Source: Kineosporia aurantiaca JCM 3230 (GTDB lineage: Bacteria; Actinomycetota; Actinomycetes; Actinomycetales; Kineosporiaceae). Taken from it: a stretch of 64,000 bases of DNA. The notes beneath the pieces were generated by a model. The model did not search any database. It was not told where the DNA came from and worked only from the letters and a program-made list of their open reading frames with translations. The position numbers were made by a program, and so were the translations under genes. Of the stretch, positions 16,584 to 25,060 are shown one piece after another; the stretch's first letter is position 1, and every line of letters begins with the position of its first letter. The stretch is taken from positions 186,001 to 250,000 of the forward strand of contig JODP01000009.1 of NCBI GenBank assembly GCA_000719025.1, written 5' to 3'.

Positions 16584-18132
16584 GGAGGGCCTCCTGGGGG
16601 GCGGTGGTCGGGCGCAGGGTCAGCACCGACCAGGAGATGGGGGGCAGCGAGATCCGCAGCCGGGTCAGGCCGTCGGCCACCTCGCGGGCGACGGCGTCCA
16701 GGACCACCGGGGCGACCGGCTGCGCGTCCTGGGTGTTGCGGGTGAACCGGTCACCGCCGGGGGGCACGGTGAGGGTCTGGGCGTCGGCCACGATCAGGTC
16801 GCCGGCCAGCTCGACCGAGACCGAGGCCTCGTCCGCGGTGGACCGGTTGACCACGAACAGACTGACCGAACCATCGTCGGCGATCGTCGCCACCGAGTCC
16901 ACCAGATCGACCTCGCCGTAGCGGGCGGTCGGCGCGGTGGGCGTCTTCAGCTCGGTGCGGACCACCCGGCCGCGGGCCCGGGCCGAGGTCAGGGCGAACG
17001 GGAAGAAGGTGGTCTGGCGCCAGGCCGGCCCGTCCGGCTCGCAGCGGATCGGCGCGATCACGTTGACCAGCTGGGCCAGGTTGGCCATCGAGACCCGGTC
17101 GCTGTTGCGCAGCAGGCTGATCAGGAGCGACCCCACCACCACCGCGTCGGTGACGGTGTAAGCGTCCTCAATCAGCCGTGGGCTCTCCGGCCAGTCGCCG
17201 GAAAGCACCGCGTCCTTGTGGTTCTCGTTCCAGTCGGTCTGGTACCAGACGTTCCACTCGTCGACGCTGATCCCGATCGGCCGGCTCAGACCCAGTTCCG
17301 CCCGGACCTCGTCGATGATCCCGGCCACCGTGGCGAGATAGCGGTCCAGGCCGACGCCGGAGGCCAGGAAACTGGCCACGTCGCCGTCGGTCTCCTCGTA
17401 GTACGCGTGCACCGAGATGTGGTCGACCTGGTCCGCGGTGTGCCGCAGCACCGTGCGTTCCCACTCCCCGAAGGTCGGCATCTCCATGTTCGAGCTGCCG
17501 GCCACCACCAGCTCGACCCGGTGGTCGAGAAACTTCATGTAGCGCGCGGTCTCGGCGGCCAGACGTCCGTACTCGTCGGCGTTCTTGTGACCGATCTGCC
17601 AGGGGCCGTCCATCTCGTTGCCCAGGCACCACAGGGTGATCCCGAACGGCTCCTCGGCGCCGTTGGCCCGGCGCCGGTCGCTCAGCTCGGTGCCGCCGGG
17701 GTGGTTGGAGTACTCCAGCAGGTCGCCGGCCTCCTCGATGCCCCGGGTGCCGAGATTGACGGCCTGCATGACCTCGAGGCCGGCTTTCGCGGCCCAGTCG
17801 GCGAACTCGTGCAGACCGACCTGGTTGGTCTCGGTGCTGTGCCAGGCGGCGTCCAGACGGACCGGACGCTGCTCCCGGGGACCGACCCCGTCCTCCCACC
17901 GGTAACCCGACACGAAGTTGCCGCCCGGGTACCGCACCACGGTGACGCCCAGCTCACGGACGAGAGCCAGGACGTCGGAGCGGAACCCGCCGGCGTCGGC
18001 GGCCGGGTGTCCCGGTTCGTAGATGCCCTGGTAGACACACCGGCCCATGTGCTCGACGAAACCGCCGAACAGCCGGGGCGGCACCGCCGCCACCGTCTCG
18101 CCGAGGTGGACCCGAAGGTCGGCCGGGATCAT
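16576..18132 (-). CDS. glycoside hydrolase family 51 alpha-L-arabinofuranosidase (518 aa)
   Basis: Removes terminal alpha-L-arabinofuranosyl groups from oligosaccharides. The GH51 barrel shows FGGFVEHMGRCVYQGIYEP near the N-terminus, RYPGGNFVSGYRWEDGVGP, the acid/base Glu in CLGNEMDGPW and the nucleophile Glu in SVDEWNVWY; the usual C-terminal jelly-roll follows. About 500 aa and no signal peptide, as in intracellular GH51 enzymes. The ATG at 18132 follows GAGAGGT. It begins 94 bases downstream of the binding-protein gene, past a strong hairpin, so its expression may be lower than that of the transporter. Confidence 0.95.
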   Translation of the reverse strand: MIPADLRVHLGETVAAVPPRLFGGFVEHMGRCVYQGIYEPGHPAADAGGFRSDVLALVRELGVTVVRYPGGNFVSGYRWEDGVGPREQRPVRLDAAWHSTETNQVGLHEFADWAAKAGLEVMQAVNLGTRGIEEAGDLLEYSNHPGGTELSDRRRANGAEEPFGITLWCLGNEMDGPWQIGHKNADEYGRLAAETARYMKFLDHRVELVVAGSSNMEMPTFGEWERTVLRHTADQVDHISVHAYYEETDGDVASFLASGVGLDRYLATVAGIIDEVRAELGLSRPIGISVDEWNVWYQTDWNENHKDAVLSGDWPESPRLIEDAYTVTDAVVVGSLLISLLRNSDRVSMANLAQLVNVIAPIRCEPDGPAWRQTTFFPFALTSARARGRVVRTELKTPTAPTARYGEVDLVDSVATIADDGSVSLFVVNRSTADEASVSVELAGDLIVADAQTLTVPPGGDRFTRNTQDAQPVAPVVLDAVAREVADGLTRLRISLPPISWSVLTLRPTTAPQEALRA

Positions 18133-18174
18133 CGTGTACCTCTCATCTTGGCGACTCCGCCACGCTTTTGGGCA

Positions 18175-18213
18175 AAGAACGGGCCGGGCGCTGGCGCAGC
18201 CCGGCCCGTTCTT
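18175..18213 (-). terminator. strong hairpin between the ABC genes and the arabinofuranosidase gene
   Basis: Arms 18175-18189 and 18199-18213 form 15 perfect base pairs around a 9-base loop. On the minus strand the hairpin begins 13 bases past the binding-protein stop and its second arm ends in TTCTT, followed by TGCCC. It could terminate most ABC transcripts, with partial read-through into the two glycosidase genes, or protect the upstream mRNA from 3' decay. Confidence 0.75.
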
Positions 18214-18225
18214 GCTGGTACTGCC

Positions 18226-19593
18226 TTACTGGACGGTGAAGCCCTGCTGCTTGGCGTAGGCGTCGATCTTCGCCTTCCAAGCGGCCAGACCCTGGTCCAG
18301 CGGCTTGGTGGTGGCGTAGGCCGCCTTACCCGCGGTGTCGCCGAAGATGCTCAGCGCGTAGGCCTGGATCGGCAGGTAGGACCAGTTCGGCGCCACGGTG
18401 CCGGCCGCGGCCGAGAGCACCTTGTTGATCTGCTGGTTGCCGAAGTACGGGTCCTTCTTGTCGGTGAAGGCCGGGTCGCTCAGGTCGGCCGTGGTGGACG
18501 GGAAGCCGCCGCTGTCCAGGAAGACCTTGATGCTCGCCGGGTCGTGGTTCAGCCAGCGGACGAACGCGGCGGCCAGCGCCGGGTTCTTGCTCTGCTTCAG
18601 GACGGCCTGCGAGGAGCCACCGTTCTCGGCCGTGACGGCGGTCGAGCCGTCGTAGGTCGGGATCGGGGCGACCCGCCAGTCACCCTTGGCGGCCGTGGAG
18701 TTGGCCTCCAGGTTGCCCGGCATCCAGGCGCCGGTGACCAGCGACGCGATGTCGCCGTTGCCCAGGCCCTGGAACCACGCGTCGGTCCAGCCCGGGGTGC
18801 TGGAGAGCAGCCCGGCGGTGTGCAGCTGGTCCCACATCGCGGTGAACTTCTTGGTGCCCGCGTCCTGGAAGTCGACCTTGATGGTGTTGCCGTCGACGTT
18901 GAACGGGTGCCCGCCGGCCTGCCAGATCATGCTGGAGACGAAGCCACCGTCACCGCTGTCGGCGGTGATGTAGTGCTTCGGGTTCTTCGCGTGGATCAGC
19001 TTCGCGTCGGCGATGTAGTCGTCCCAGGTCTTCGGCGCCTCGTTGATGCCGGCTTCCTTGAAGACCTTCTCGTTGTAGAACAGCGCCATCGGGCCGGAGT
19101 CCTGCGGCAGGCCGTAGACCTTGCCGTTGAACGCCACCGAGCCCCAGGTGGAGGCCGTGTAGTCGGACTTGAGCTGGTCCAGGCCGTAGCCGGTCAGGTC
19201 GAACAGCGAGTCCGACAGCGCGTACTGCGGGATCGCGTAGTACTCGATCTGGGCCACGTCCGGGGCGCCGGTGCCGGCCTGGATCGCGTTGGTCAGGGCG
19301 GTGTACTCGGTGGTGTTCGTGCCCTTGTTGACCAGGTTGACCTTGACGTTCGGGTAGGCCTTCTCGAACGCGTCGACCTGGGCCTTGGCCGAGGGGGTCC
19401 AGCTCCAGTAGGTGATCTCGCCACCGGTCTTGAGGGCGGCGTCGAGGTCGGCCTGGGAACCCGAGGAGGTTCCTCCGGCGCTGCCGGAGTCGGACGAGCC
19501 GCCACCACAGGCGGCCAGGGTGGTGCCGACCGCCAGGACGGCACCCATGGTGAGTGCCCAGCGAGCCAGCGGCTTGCGGATCTTACGGGACAT
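18226..19593 (-). CDS. sugar ABC transporter substrate-binding lipoprotein (455 aa)
   Basis: CUT1-type solute receptor. A signal peptide with a positively charged start (MSRKIRKPLARW), a hydrophobic core and lipobox TLAAC predicts an exported lipoprotein with a Gly/Ser-rich tether. The mature part has YWSWTPSAKAQVDAFEKAYP, PQDSGPMALFYNEKVFKEAG and GAWMPGN, usual for this family. ATG at 19593 has AAGGGA upstream at longish spacing. It is the third gene after two permeases and precedes GH51 and GH35, so the ligand is probably an arabinose- and galactose-containing oligosaccharide. Confidence 0.93.
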   Translation of the reverse strand: MSRKIRKPLARWALTMGAVLAVGTTLAACGGGSSDSGSAGGTSSGSQADLDAALKTGGEITYWSWTPSAKAQVDAFEKAYPNVKVNLVNKGTNTTEYTALTNAIQAGTGAPDVAQIEYYAIPQYALSDSLFDLTGYGLDQLKSDYTASTWGSVAFNGKVYGLPQDSGPMALFYNEKVFKEAGINEAPKTWDDYIADAKLIHAKNPKHYITADSGDGGFVSSMIWQAGGHPFNVDGNTIKVDFQDAGTKKFTAMWDQLHTAGLLSSTPGWTDAWFQGLGNGDIASLVTGAWMPGNLEANSTAAKGDWRVAPIPTYDGSTAVTAENGGSSQAVLKQSKNPALAAAFVRWLNHDPASIKVFLDSGGFPSTTADLSDPAFTDKKDPYFGNQQINKVLSAAAGTVAPNWSYLPIQAYALSIFGDTAGKAAYATTKPLDQGLAAWKAKIDAYAKQQGFTVQ

Positions 19594-19671
19594 CGGGGAT
19601 GTTTCCCTTCACTTCGTCGTGTTACGGGATGGTGCGGGCGGGACTGGCCAGCGGTCCGAGCAGGGGTGAGC

Positions 19672-20607
19672 TCAGGCCTTGACACTTCCGGCGGACAGGC
19701 CGGACTGCCACTGGCGCTGGAGGACCAGGAAGGCCACGACGATCGGGATGATCGACAGCAGCGATCCGGTGAGAACGAGGTTGAAGATCGGCTGGGAACC
19801 GGCCCCCTGGGCCTGCGCGTTCCACTGGTTCATGCCGACCGTCAACGGGTACCACTTCGGGTTGCTCAGCATGATCAGCGGCAGGAAGTAGTTGTTCCAG
19901 GTCGCCACCGTGGTGAACAGCAGCACCGTGACGATGCCCGGGCTCAGGAGCCGGATGGAAATCGTGAAGAACGTCCGCAGCTCGCCGGCGCCGTCCATCC
20001 GGGCCGCCTCGAGAATCTCCGTAGGAACAGCCTCGGTGGCGAAGACCCACATCAGATAGAGGCCGAACGGGCTGATCAGCGACGGGATGATCACCGCCCA
20101 GGGGGTGTTCACCAGGCCCATCTTGCTGAACATCAGGAAGGTCGGGACGGCCAGCGCGGTGCCGGGCACGGCCACCGCGCCGAGCACGACGGCGAACACT
20201 CCACCGCGGCCGGGGAAGCGGAACTTCGCCATCCCGTAGCCGGCCAGCGTGGCCAGCAGCGTCGCTCCGCCGGCTCCGACCACCACGTACAGCAGGGTGT
20301 TCGCGAACCAGCGCAGGAAGATGTGGTCGTTGTAGGTCAGCGTGTCGTGAATGTTGGTGAACAGGTGGAACGAGTGACCGAACCACAGCCCGAACGAGTC
20401 GAACAGGTCGCCCTGCTTCTTCGTCGAGTTCAGCACCAGCCAGATCAGCGGCATCACGGTGTAGACCAGGAAGGCCAGCATCAGCACGGTCAGCGTGATC
20501 GACTTACGGGCGCCGGGGCGCCCCGGCTCCTGCTTGCTGCTGCGCGCGGGCCGCTTGGGCCGGCCGTCTTCCCGGTTCTCGGCCCGGGAGAGGGTGTTGG
20601 AACTCAT
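19672..20607 (-). CDS. carbohydrate ABC transporter permease, MalG type (311 aa)
   Basis: Integral membrane subunit. After a basic cytoplasmic N-terminus (about 35 residues rich in Arg and Lys) come about six membrane segments; the EAA loop reads EILEAARMDGAGELRTFF. ATG at 20607 follows GAGGAG and lies one base after the stop of the MalF-type gene, so the two are coupled. The frame extends upstream but would overlap the partner gene without need. Partner of the adjacent MalF-type permease and binding protein. Confidence 0.93.
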   Translation of the reverse strand: MSSNTLSRAENREDGRPKRPARSSKQEPGRPGARKSITLTVLMLAFLVYTVMPLIWLVLNSTKKQGDLFDSFGLWFGHSFHLFTNIHDTLTYNDHIFLRWFANTLLYVVVGAGGATLLATLAGYGMAKFRFPGRGGVFAVVLGAVAVPGTALAVPTFLMFSKMGLVNTPWAVIIPSLISPFGLYLMWVFATEAVPTEILEAARMDGAGELRTFFTISIRLLSPGIVTVLLFTTVATWNNYFLPLIMLSNPKWYPLTVGMNQWNAQAQGAGSQPIFNLVLTGSLLSIIPIVVAFLVLQRQWQSGLSAGSVKA

Positions 20608-20608
20608 C

Positions 20609-21538
20609 TCAGCGCTCCTCCGTCCGGGACCCACGCAGCTGCACCACGTAGGCGATGACCGCGGTGACCACACCCATCACGATCGCGACGGTCGCCGCGT
20701 AGTTCTGCTGCTGACCGGTGAAGGCCAGGTTGAACGCGTACATGTTCGGCGTGTAGTCGGTGGTCAGCACGTTCTTGTCCAGCGGGCTGAGGATGTTCGG
20801 CTCGTTGAACAGCTGGAAGCTGCCGATGATCGAGAAGATCGTGGCGATCACGATCGAGCCGCGCAGGGCCGGCAGCTTGATCCCGCGAATGATCCACCAC
20901 TGGTTGGCGCCGTCCAGTTCGGCGGCCTCGTACAGCTCGGTGGGGATCGTCTTCAGCGCGGTGTAGAAGATCAGCATGTTGTAGCCGACGAACTCCCACG
21001 TGACGATGTTGCCGATCGAGACCAGCACCCAGGTGCTGCTGAACGGCTTCAGCAGGACGTGGTTGATCGCGTCGTTGAACTGGCCGACCAGACCGAACTG
21101 GTCGCCGTAGATGAAACCCCACATCAGCGCCGCGACCACGGCCGGCACCGCGTACGGCAGGAACAGCACGATCCGGAACAGGCCGGAGGCGTAGAGCCGG
21201 GCGCTGTCGATCGCCATCGCCGCGGCCATCGCGATCAGCAGCATGATCGGGACCTGGACCAGCAGGAACAGGGAGACCCGCAGGAGACCGTGCCAGAAGC
21301 TCGGGTCGTGCAGCAGCTGGGTGTAGTTGTCCAGGCCGACGAAGTGGTTGCCGCCGATCAGCTGGTTGCGGAACCCGCTCAGGTAGATCGCGTAGACCAG
21401 CGGCGCGATGAACACCAGGGCAAAGACCGCCATGAACGGGCCGACGAAAATCCAGCCGCGCCAATCCTTCCGCGTCTTCCGCCGGACCGGCGGGCGCGTG
21501 GGCGGGACCGTCACGGCGGTCGCCGACGCCATCGTCAT
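20609..21538 (-). CDS. sugar ABC transporter permease, MalF type (309 aa)
   Basis: First gene of the second ABC operon. Six membrane segments start at GWIFVGPFMAVFALVFIAPLVY; the EAA loop is ELYEAAELDGANQWWIIR. I chose ATG at 21538, seven bases after AGAGAGG; ATG at 21532 is also possible, and the longer frame to 21823 would run through the regulator's operators and reading frame. Transcription probably starts at the divergent promoter at 21595-21623 and is repressed by the neighbouring LacI protein. Confidence 0.93.
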   Translation of the reverse strand: MTMASATAVTVPPTRPPVRRKTRKDWRGWIFVGPFMAVFALVFIAPLVYAIYLSGFRNQLIGGNHFVGLDNYTQLLHDPSFWHGLLRVSLFLLVQVPIMLLIAMAAAMAIDSARLYASGLFRIVLFLPYAVPAVVAALMWGFIYGDQFGLVGQFNDAINHVLLKPFSSTWVLVSIGNIVTWEFVGYNMLIFYTALKTIPTELYEAAELDGANQWWIIRGIKLPALRGSIVIATIFSIIGSFQLFNEPNILSPLDKNVLTTDYTPNMYAFNLAFTGQQQNYAATVAIVMGVVTAVIAYVVQLRGSRTEER

Positions 21539-21566
21539 CTCTTTGCCTCTCTGGAAAGAACCCCGG

Positions 21567-21582
21567 ATGTTTACGTCAACAT
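21567..21582. promoter_or_regulatory. LacI operator 1 in the divergent promoter
   Basis: ATGTTTACGTCAACAT is a 16-bp near-perfect palindrome with the central CG typical of LacI-family operators. It covers a plausible -35 of the regulator gene (TCAACA, 21576-21581; 17-base spacer; -10 TAGCAT at 21599-21604). A second copy lies 36 bp away. Confidence 0.8.
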
Positions 21583-21602
21583 CCCGGCTCTCGGAAGCTA
21601 GC

Positions 21603-21618
21603 ATGTTTACGTGAACAT
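21603..21618. promoter_or_regulatory. LacI operator 2 in the divergent promoter
   Basis: ATGTTTACGTGAACAT differs from operator 1 at one base of 16. On the minus strand it fills the spacer between a possible -35 (TGGTCA, 21623-21618) and -10 (TAGCTT, 21600-21595) of the ABC operon, and on the plus strand it overlaps the end of the regulator's -10. It lies 18 bases before the regulator's GTG. Binding here would repress both directions. Confidence 0.8.
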
Positions 21619-21636
21619 GACCACGAGGGTTCGAAG

Positions 21637-22716
21637 GTGAATCACCCGGACGACATGGTGAGGGTTTCGGAACCCCTTTCCGTGCAGCAGAAACCGCGGC
21701 GGCGCGGGCCGTCCATGGCCGATGTCGCCCGAATTGCGGGGGTTTCCGGGCAGACGGTTTCCCGGGTGGTGAATGGCCACAGCAATGTCGACGAGAGCAC
21801 GCGGACGCGCGTGCTGGCGGCAATGAGCAAGGTCGGTTACCGACCGAACAATGCCGCTCGCGCTCTGCGACTCGGACGTTTCGGCAATATCGGCGTCATT
21901 ATGTTCACGTTGTCCTCATTCGGGAACATGCGCACGCTCGACGAGATCGCGATGGCGGCCTCGGACGAGAACTACTCGCTCACCCTGATCCCGGTGCGCC
22001 GGCCCTCGCAGACGGACGTCACCAAGGCCTTCGCCCGGCTGAACAAGCAGGCGGTGGACGGGGTCATCATCGTTATCGAAACGAGTCTGATCGACACCAC
22101 CGCGGTGCACTGGCCGGCCGGGCTGCCGGTGGTGGTGATCGACGCCGGGGCCGATCTGCCGCACCCGATCGTGGACACCGACCAGGCTCTGGGCGCCCGC
22201 CTGGCCACCGAGCACCTGCTGGAACTGGGGCACAGCACGGTCTGGCACGTCTCCGGGCCGCCCAACTCCTACTCGGCCAACCGCCGGCGCCAGTCCTGGC
22301 ACGACACCCTGGTCCGGCACGGGAGCCCGGTGCCGCCGGTGATCGACGGGAACTGGAGCCCCGACTCCGGCTACCAGGCCGGCCTGATGCTGGCCCAGAA
22401 GCCGGAGGTCACGGCGGTTTTCACGGCCAACGACCAGATGGCCCTGGGGGTGCTGCGGGCGATGCACGAGGCCGGGCGGCGGGTGCCGGCCGAGGTCAGC
22501 CTGGTCGGCTTCGACGACATGGCCGAGTCCCGCAACTTCTGGCCGCCGCTGACCACGGTCCGGCAGAACTTCGAGGGCGTCGGCCGGCGAAGCGTGGACA
22601 TGCTGATCGAGGGCATCCGCAACGGCACCGGCGGCGCCTGGGTCGGCAGCAACGTCCTGGTGCCGACCCAGCTGGTGCTGCGCAACAGCACCGGGGCCCC
22701 GCCGGCCGCGGTCTGA
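21637..22716 (+). CDS. LacI-family regulator of the arabino/galacto-oligosaccharide island (359 aa)
   Basis: After a short N-terminal extension, the helix-turn-helix and hinge read PSMADVARIAGVSGQTVSRVVNGHS; the effector domain contains VDGVIIVIETSLIDTT, TVWHVSGPPNSYSANRR (a typical sugar-binding stretch) and LVGFDDMAESRNFWPPLTTVRQNF. Start is GTG at 21637 with GAGGG upstream. It is divergent from the ABC operon, and two 16-bp palindromes stand between them, so autoregulation and repression of the operon are likely, relieved by an imported or processed sugar. The rest of its length is standard for LacI. Confidence 0.93.
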   Translation: MNHPDDMVRVSEPLSVQQKPRRRGPSMADVARIAGVSGQTVSRVVNGHSNVDESTRTRVLAAMSKVGYRPNNAARALRLGRFGNIGVIMFTLSSFGNMRTLDEIAMAASDENYSLTLIPVRRPSQTDVTKAFARLNKQAVDGVIIVIETSLIDTTAVHWPAGLPVVVIDAGADLPHPIVDTDQALGARLATEHLLELGHSTVWHVSGPPNSYSANRRRQSWHDTLVRHGSPVPPVIDGNWSPDSGYQAGLMLAQKPEVTAVFTANDQMALGVLRAMHEAGRRVPAEVSLVGFDDMAESRNFWPPLTTVRQNFEGVGRRSVDMLIEGIRNGTGGAWVGSNVLVPTQLVLRNSTGAPPAAV

Positions 22717-22859
22717 CCAGAGCGCCGGGTGGGGCCGGAAAGGTTGTTGTGCGTACTTTTCCGGTCCCGTCCCCGTCCCGGAGTTGTGTTTGGACGCTTG
22801 TCGAACACCATGCCCAAGTCGTCACCCATGAACGCGCTGTGCCCGATACAGTTCCGAGA

Positions 22860-24038
22860 GTGACCACCGAAGCCGCTTCTCCTTCCCTTGCGGACGTCAT
22901 CGCCGTCCTGGAGCGCATGTACGACCCGGCCTGGGCGCGCGACTGGGACGCCGTCGGTCTGGTGTGCGGCGACCCTGGTGCGCCGGTGCGCCGGATCCTG
23001 CTCGCCATCGACCCGGCCCCGGCGGTCATCGACGAGGCACTCGCCTGGCGCGCGGACCTGCTGATCACCCACCACCCGCTGCTGCTGCGCGGGGTCCACG
23101 GGGTGCCGATGACGTCGCCCAAAGGCCGGGCGGTGCACCAGCTGATCCGCGGTGGCTGCGCGTTGTTCACTGCGCACACCAACGCCGATGCGGCTGCTCC
23201 CGGGGTTTCCGACGCGCTGGCCCGGGTGCTCGGACTGACCGACCTGGTGCCGCTGTCGGCCGACCCCGCGGATCCGGTGGACAAGCTGGTCACCTTCGTC
23301 CCGGAGACGCATGTGGACAAGGTGCTGGACGCGCTGTCGACGGCGGGCGCGGGCGAGATCGGCGAGTACGAGCGGTGCGCATGGACGGCGGTGGGTACCG
23401 GCACGTTCGTTCCCGGCGCTGCTGCCACCCCGACCATTGGCACCCCGGGGGAGAGGGAGACGGTCCAGGAGCGGCGCATCGAGATGATCCTTCCCCGCCG
23501 TCGCCGCCACGAGGCGCTCGCCGCCCTGCGCACCGCCCACCCTTATGAAGAGCCCGCTGTCGATCTTTACGAGTTGGCCACCTGGTCGGGGCCGCGGGGT
23601 ATCGGCCGAGTAGGCACGCTGGAAGCGCCGACCAGCCTCCGGGAGTTCGCGATGCTGGTCGCCGAGGCCCTGCCGAGCACCTCACAGGGCGTCCGGGTCG
23701 CCGGGGACCCGACCGCCGAGGTCAGCCGGGTCGCGGTCTGCGGCGGTGCCGGCGACTCGCTGTTCGACGCGGTCCGCGCCGCCGATGCCGACGTCTACGT
23801 CACCGCCGACCTGCGCCACCACCCCGCCTCAGAGGCCCGGGACACGGCCGGCGAGGGGACTCCCTACCTGGTCGACGTGGCCCACTGGGCCAGCGAATGG
23901 CCCTGGCTGAACGGGGTTTCCAACCGCCTCGAGGGCGCCCTGGCCGACGCCGGCCAGGCGGTCGAGGTCCTGGTCTCGGCCCGCAGCACCGACCCCTGGA
24001 CCTTCCGCGTCCCCAGCCCCGGCGGCATGGTCCGCTAA
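22860..24038 (+). CDS. Nif3-like dinuclear metal centre protein (392 aa)
   Basis: YbgI/NIF3 family, thought to be a metal-dependent hydrolase; the physiological role is unsettled. Metal-ligand motifs ITHHPLLLRG (N-terminal) and HTNADAA are present. The middle carries the extra domain of longer members (VTFVPETHVDKVLDALSTAGAG, with HPYEEPAVDLYEL). The sequence is soluble. Start GTG at 22860 is where homology begins, though its ribosome site is weak; an in-frame upstream GTG at 22749 is possible. The order Nif3, zinc-ribbon protein, phosphatase matches mycobacterial Rv2230c-Rv2228c as I recall it. Confidence 0.9.
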   Translation: MTTEAASPSLADVIAVLERMYDPAWARDWDAVGLVCGDPGAPVRRILLAIDPAPAVIDEALAWRADLLITHHPLLLRGVHGVPMTSPKGRAVHQLIRGGCALFTAHTNADAAAPGVSDALARVLGLTDLVPLSADPADPVDKLVTFVPETHVDKVLDALSTAGAGEIGEYERCAWTAVGTGTFVPGAAATPTIGTPGERETVQERRIEMILPRRRRHEALAALRTAHPYEEPAVDLYELATWSGPRGIGRVGTLEAPTSLREFAMLVAEALPSTSQGVRVAGDPTAEVSRVAVCGGAGDSLFDAVRAADADVYVTADLRHHPASEARDTAGEGTPYLVDVAHWASEWPWLNGVSNRLEGALADAGQAVEVLVSARSTDPWTFRVPSPGGMVR

Positions 24039-24042
24039 CCCC

Positions 24043-24082
24043 CTAAAGGTCCTCCGGGAGAGCTAAAGGTCCTCCGGGAGAG
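24043..24082. repeat. tandem pair of a 20-bp repeat
   Basis: CTAAAGGTCCTCCGGGAGAG occurs twice with no gap (24043-24062 and 24063-24082), immediately after the Nif3 gene. It is an exact duplication without coding role. Whether the copy number varies between strains cannot be told here. Confidence 0.9.
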
Positions 24083-24150
24083 CGCCCCATCCCACCCCAG
24101 CTCCTCCTCACACCAGCTCTCACCCCAGCAATCGATCGCCCCCTCCCCAC

Positions 24151-24192
24151 CCCCGTGATCATGGACTTTTGTCCCCGTGATCATGGACTTTT
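24151..24192. repeat. second pair of 20-bp direct repeats containing TGATCA
   Basis: CCCCGTGATCATGGACTTTT occurs at 24151-24170 and 24173-24192, two bases apart. Each copy holds the palindrome TGATCA. It lies about 70 bases after the first repeat pair in the same intergenic region, so the Nif3/zinc-ribbon gap is a small repeat cluster. A dispersed genomic repeat is possible. Confidence 0.9.
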
Positions 24193-24316
24193 ACCCGGGA
24201 AGGGCGGACTCGGGCGCCGGGCGGACGGGATCGACGCGTTGGTGGTCCGACCCGGGTGCCCAGGTCGCATAGGCTGGGGGTCCACGGGTAGTGGATCTGC
24301 TAGGAGGATGGTTTCT

Positions 24317-25060
24317 GTGGTGACGGCGGCGGCTCAGGATCAATGGCGGCTGTTGGAAGTGCAGGGCCACGACATCCGGCTCTCCCAGATTGCGCACCGG
24401 CAGCACGCGCTGCCCGAGCACGCCCGGATCGCCGAGCTGGAGAAGAGCCTCTCCGGCATCGACGACGAGCTGGTCGTCGCCCGCACCGCGGCCAGTGACG
24501 CCGCCCGCGACCTGACCAAGGCCGAGGGCGATGTCGAGCAGGTGCGCCAGCGGGTGGCTCGCAACCAGGCCCGGCTGGACTCCGGCCAGGGCAGTGCGAA
24601 GGATCTGCAGGCCACCCAGCACGAGCTGGAGAGCCTCGCGAACCGGCAGAGCGTGCTGGAGGACGCGGAGCTCGAGATCATGGAGCGCCAGGAGGCCGCC
24701 GAGGCGGCGGTCCAGGCCACCACCGCTCGCCGCGACCAGGTCAACGCCGAGATCGCTGAGGCCGCCGCGGCCCGCGACAAGCAGCTGGCAACGCTCACCG
24801 AAGAGGCCGCCGAGGTCGCCCGCGAGCGGGAAAACGCCGCTGCGGGTATCCCGAAAGACCTTCTGGCGCTGTACGAGCGGATCCGCGAGAACAGCAACGG
24901 CGTGGGTGCGGCCCGGCTCTACCAGCGCCGTTGCGAGGGCTGCAACATGACCCAGCCCCCGAACGAGCTGAACCGCCTCCGCAGCGCCCCGCAGAACGAG
25001 GTGCTCCGATGCGAGGAGTGCAGCCGGATACTGGTCCGCACGGCGGAATCCGGGCTCTGA
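24317..25060 (+). CDS. C4-type zinc ribbon and coiled-coil protein (247 aa)
   Basis: Residues about 15-185 form a long charged coiled coil (HARIAELEKSLSGIDDELVVARTAAS... AEEAAEVARERENAAAG type), followed by a C-terminal zinc ribbon with CEGC and CEEC. This is the family found between Nif3 and RNase H/phosphatase genes in actinobacteria; its role is unproven. GTG at 24317 is chosen because GGAGG at 24303-24307 lies nine bases upstream; the ATG at 24308 touches the ribosome site and is unlikely. The 3' end overlaps the next gene by 52 bases. Confidence 0.88.
   Translation: MVTAAAQDQWRLLEVQGHDIRLSQIAHRQHALPEHARIAELEKSLSGIDDELVVARTAASDAARDLTKAEGDVEQVRQRVARNQARLDSGQGSAKDLQATQHELESLANRQSVLEDAELEIMERQEAAEAAVQATTARRDQVNAEIAEAAAARDKQLATLTEEAAEVARERENAAAGIPKDLLALYERIRENSNGVGAARLYQRRCEGCNMTQPPNELNRLRSAPQNEVLRCEECSRILVRTAESGL

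Noticed and set aside
16522..20658. Plus-strand frame of 1378 residues over the second sugar island
   Set aside because: Antisense to GH51, a binding protein and a permease, all with clear motifs on the minus strand.
24043..24192. CRISPR array in the repeat-rich gap
   Set aside because: Repeats are 20 bp, only two copies each and nearly without spacers; no cas genes are present.
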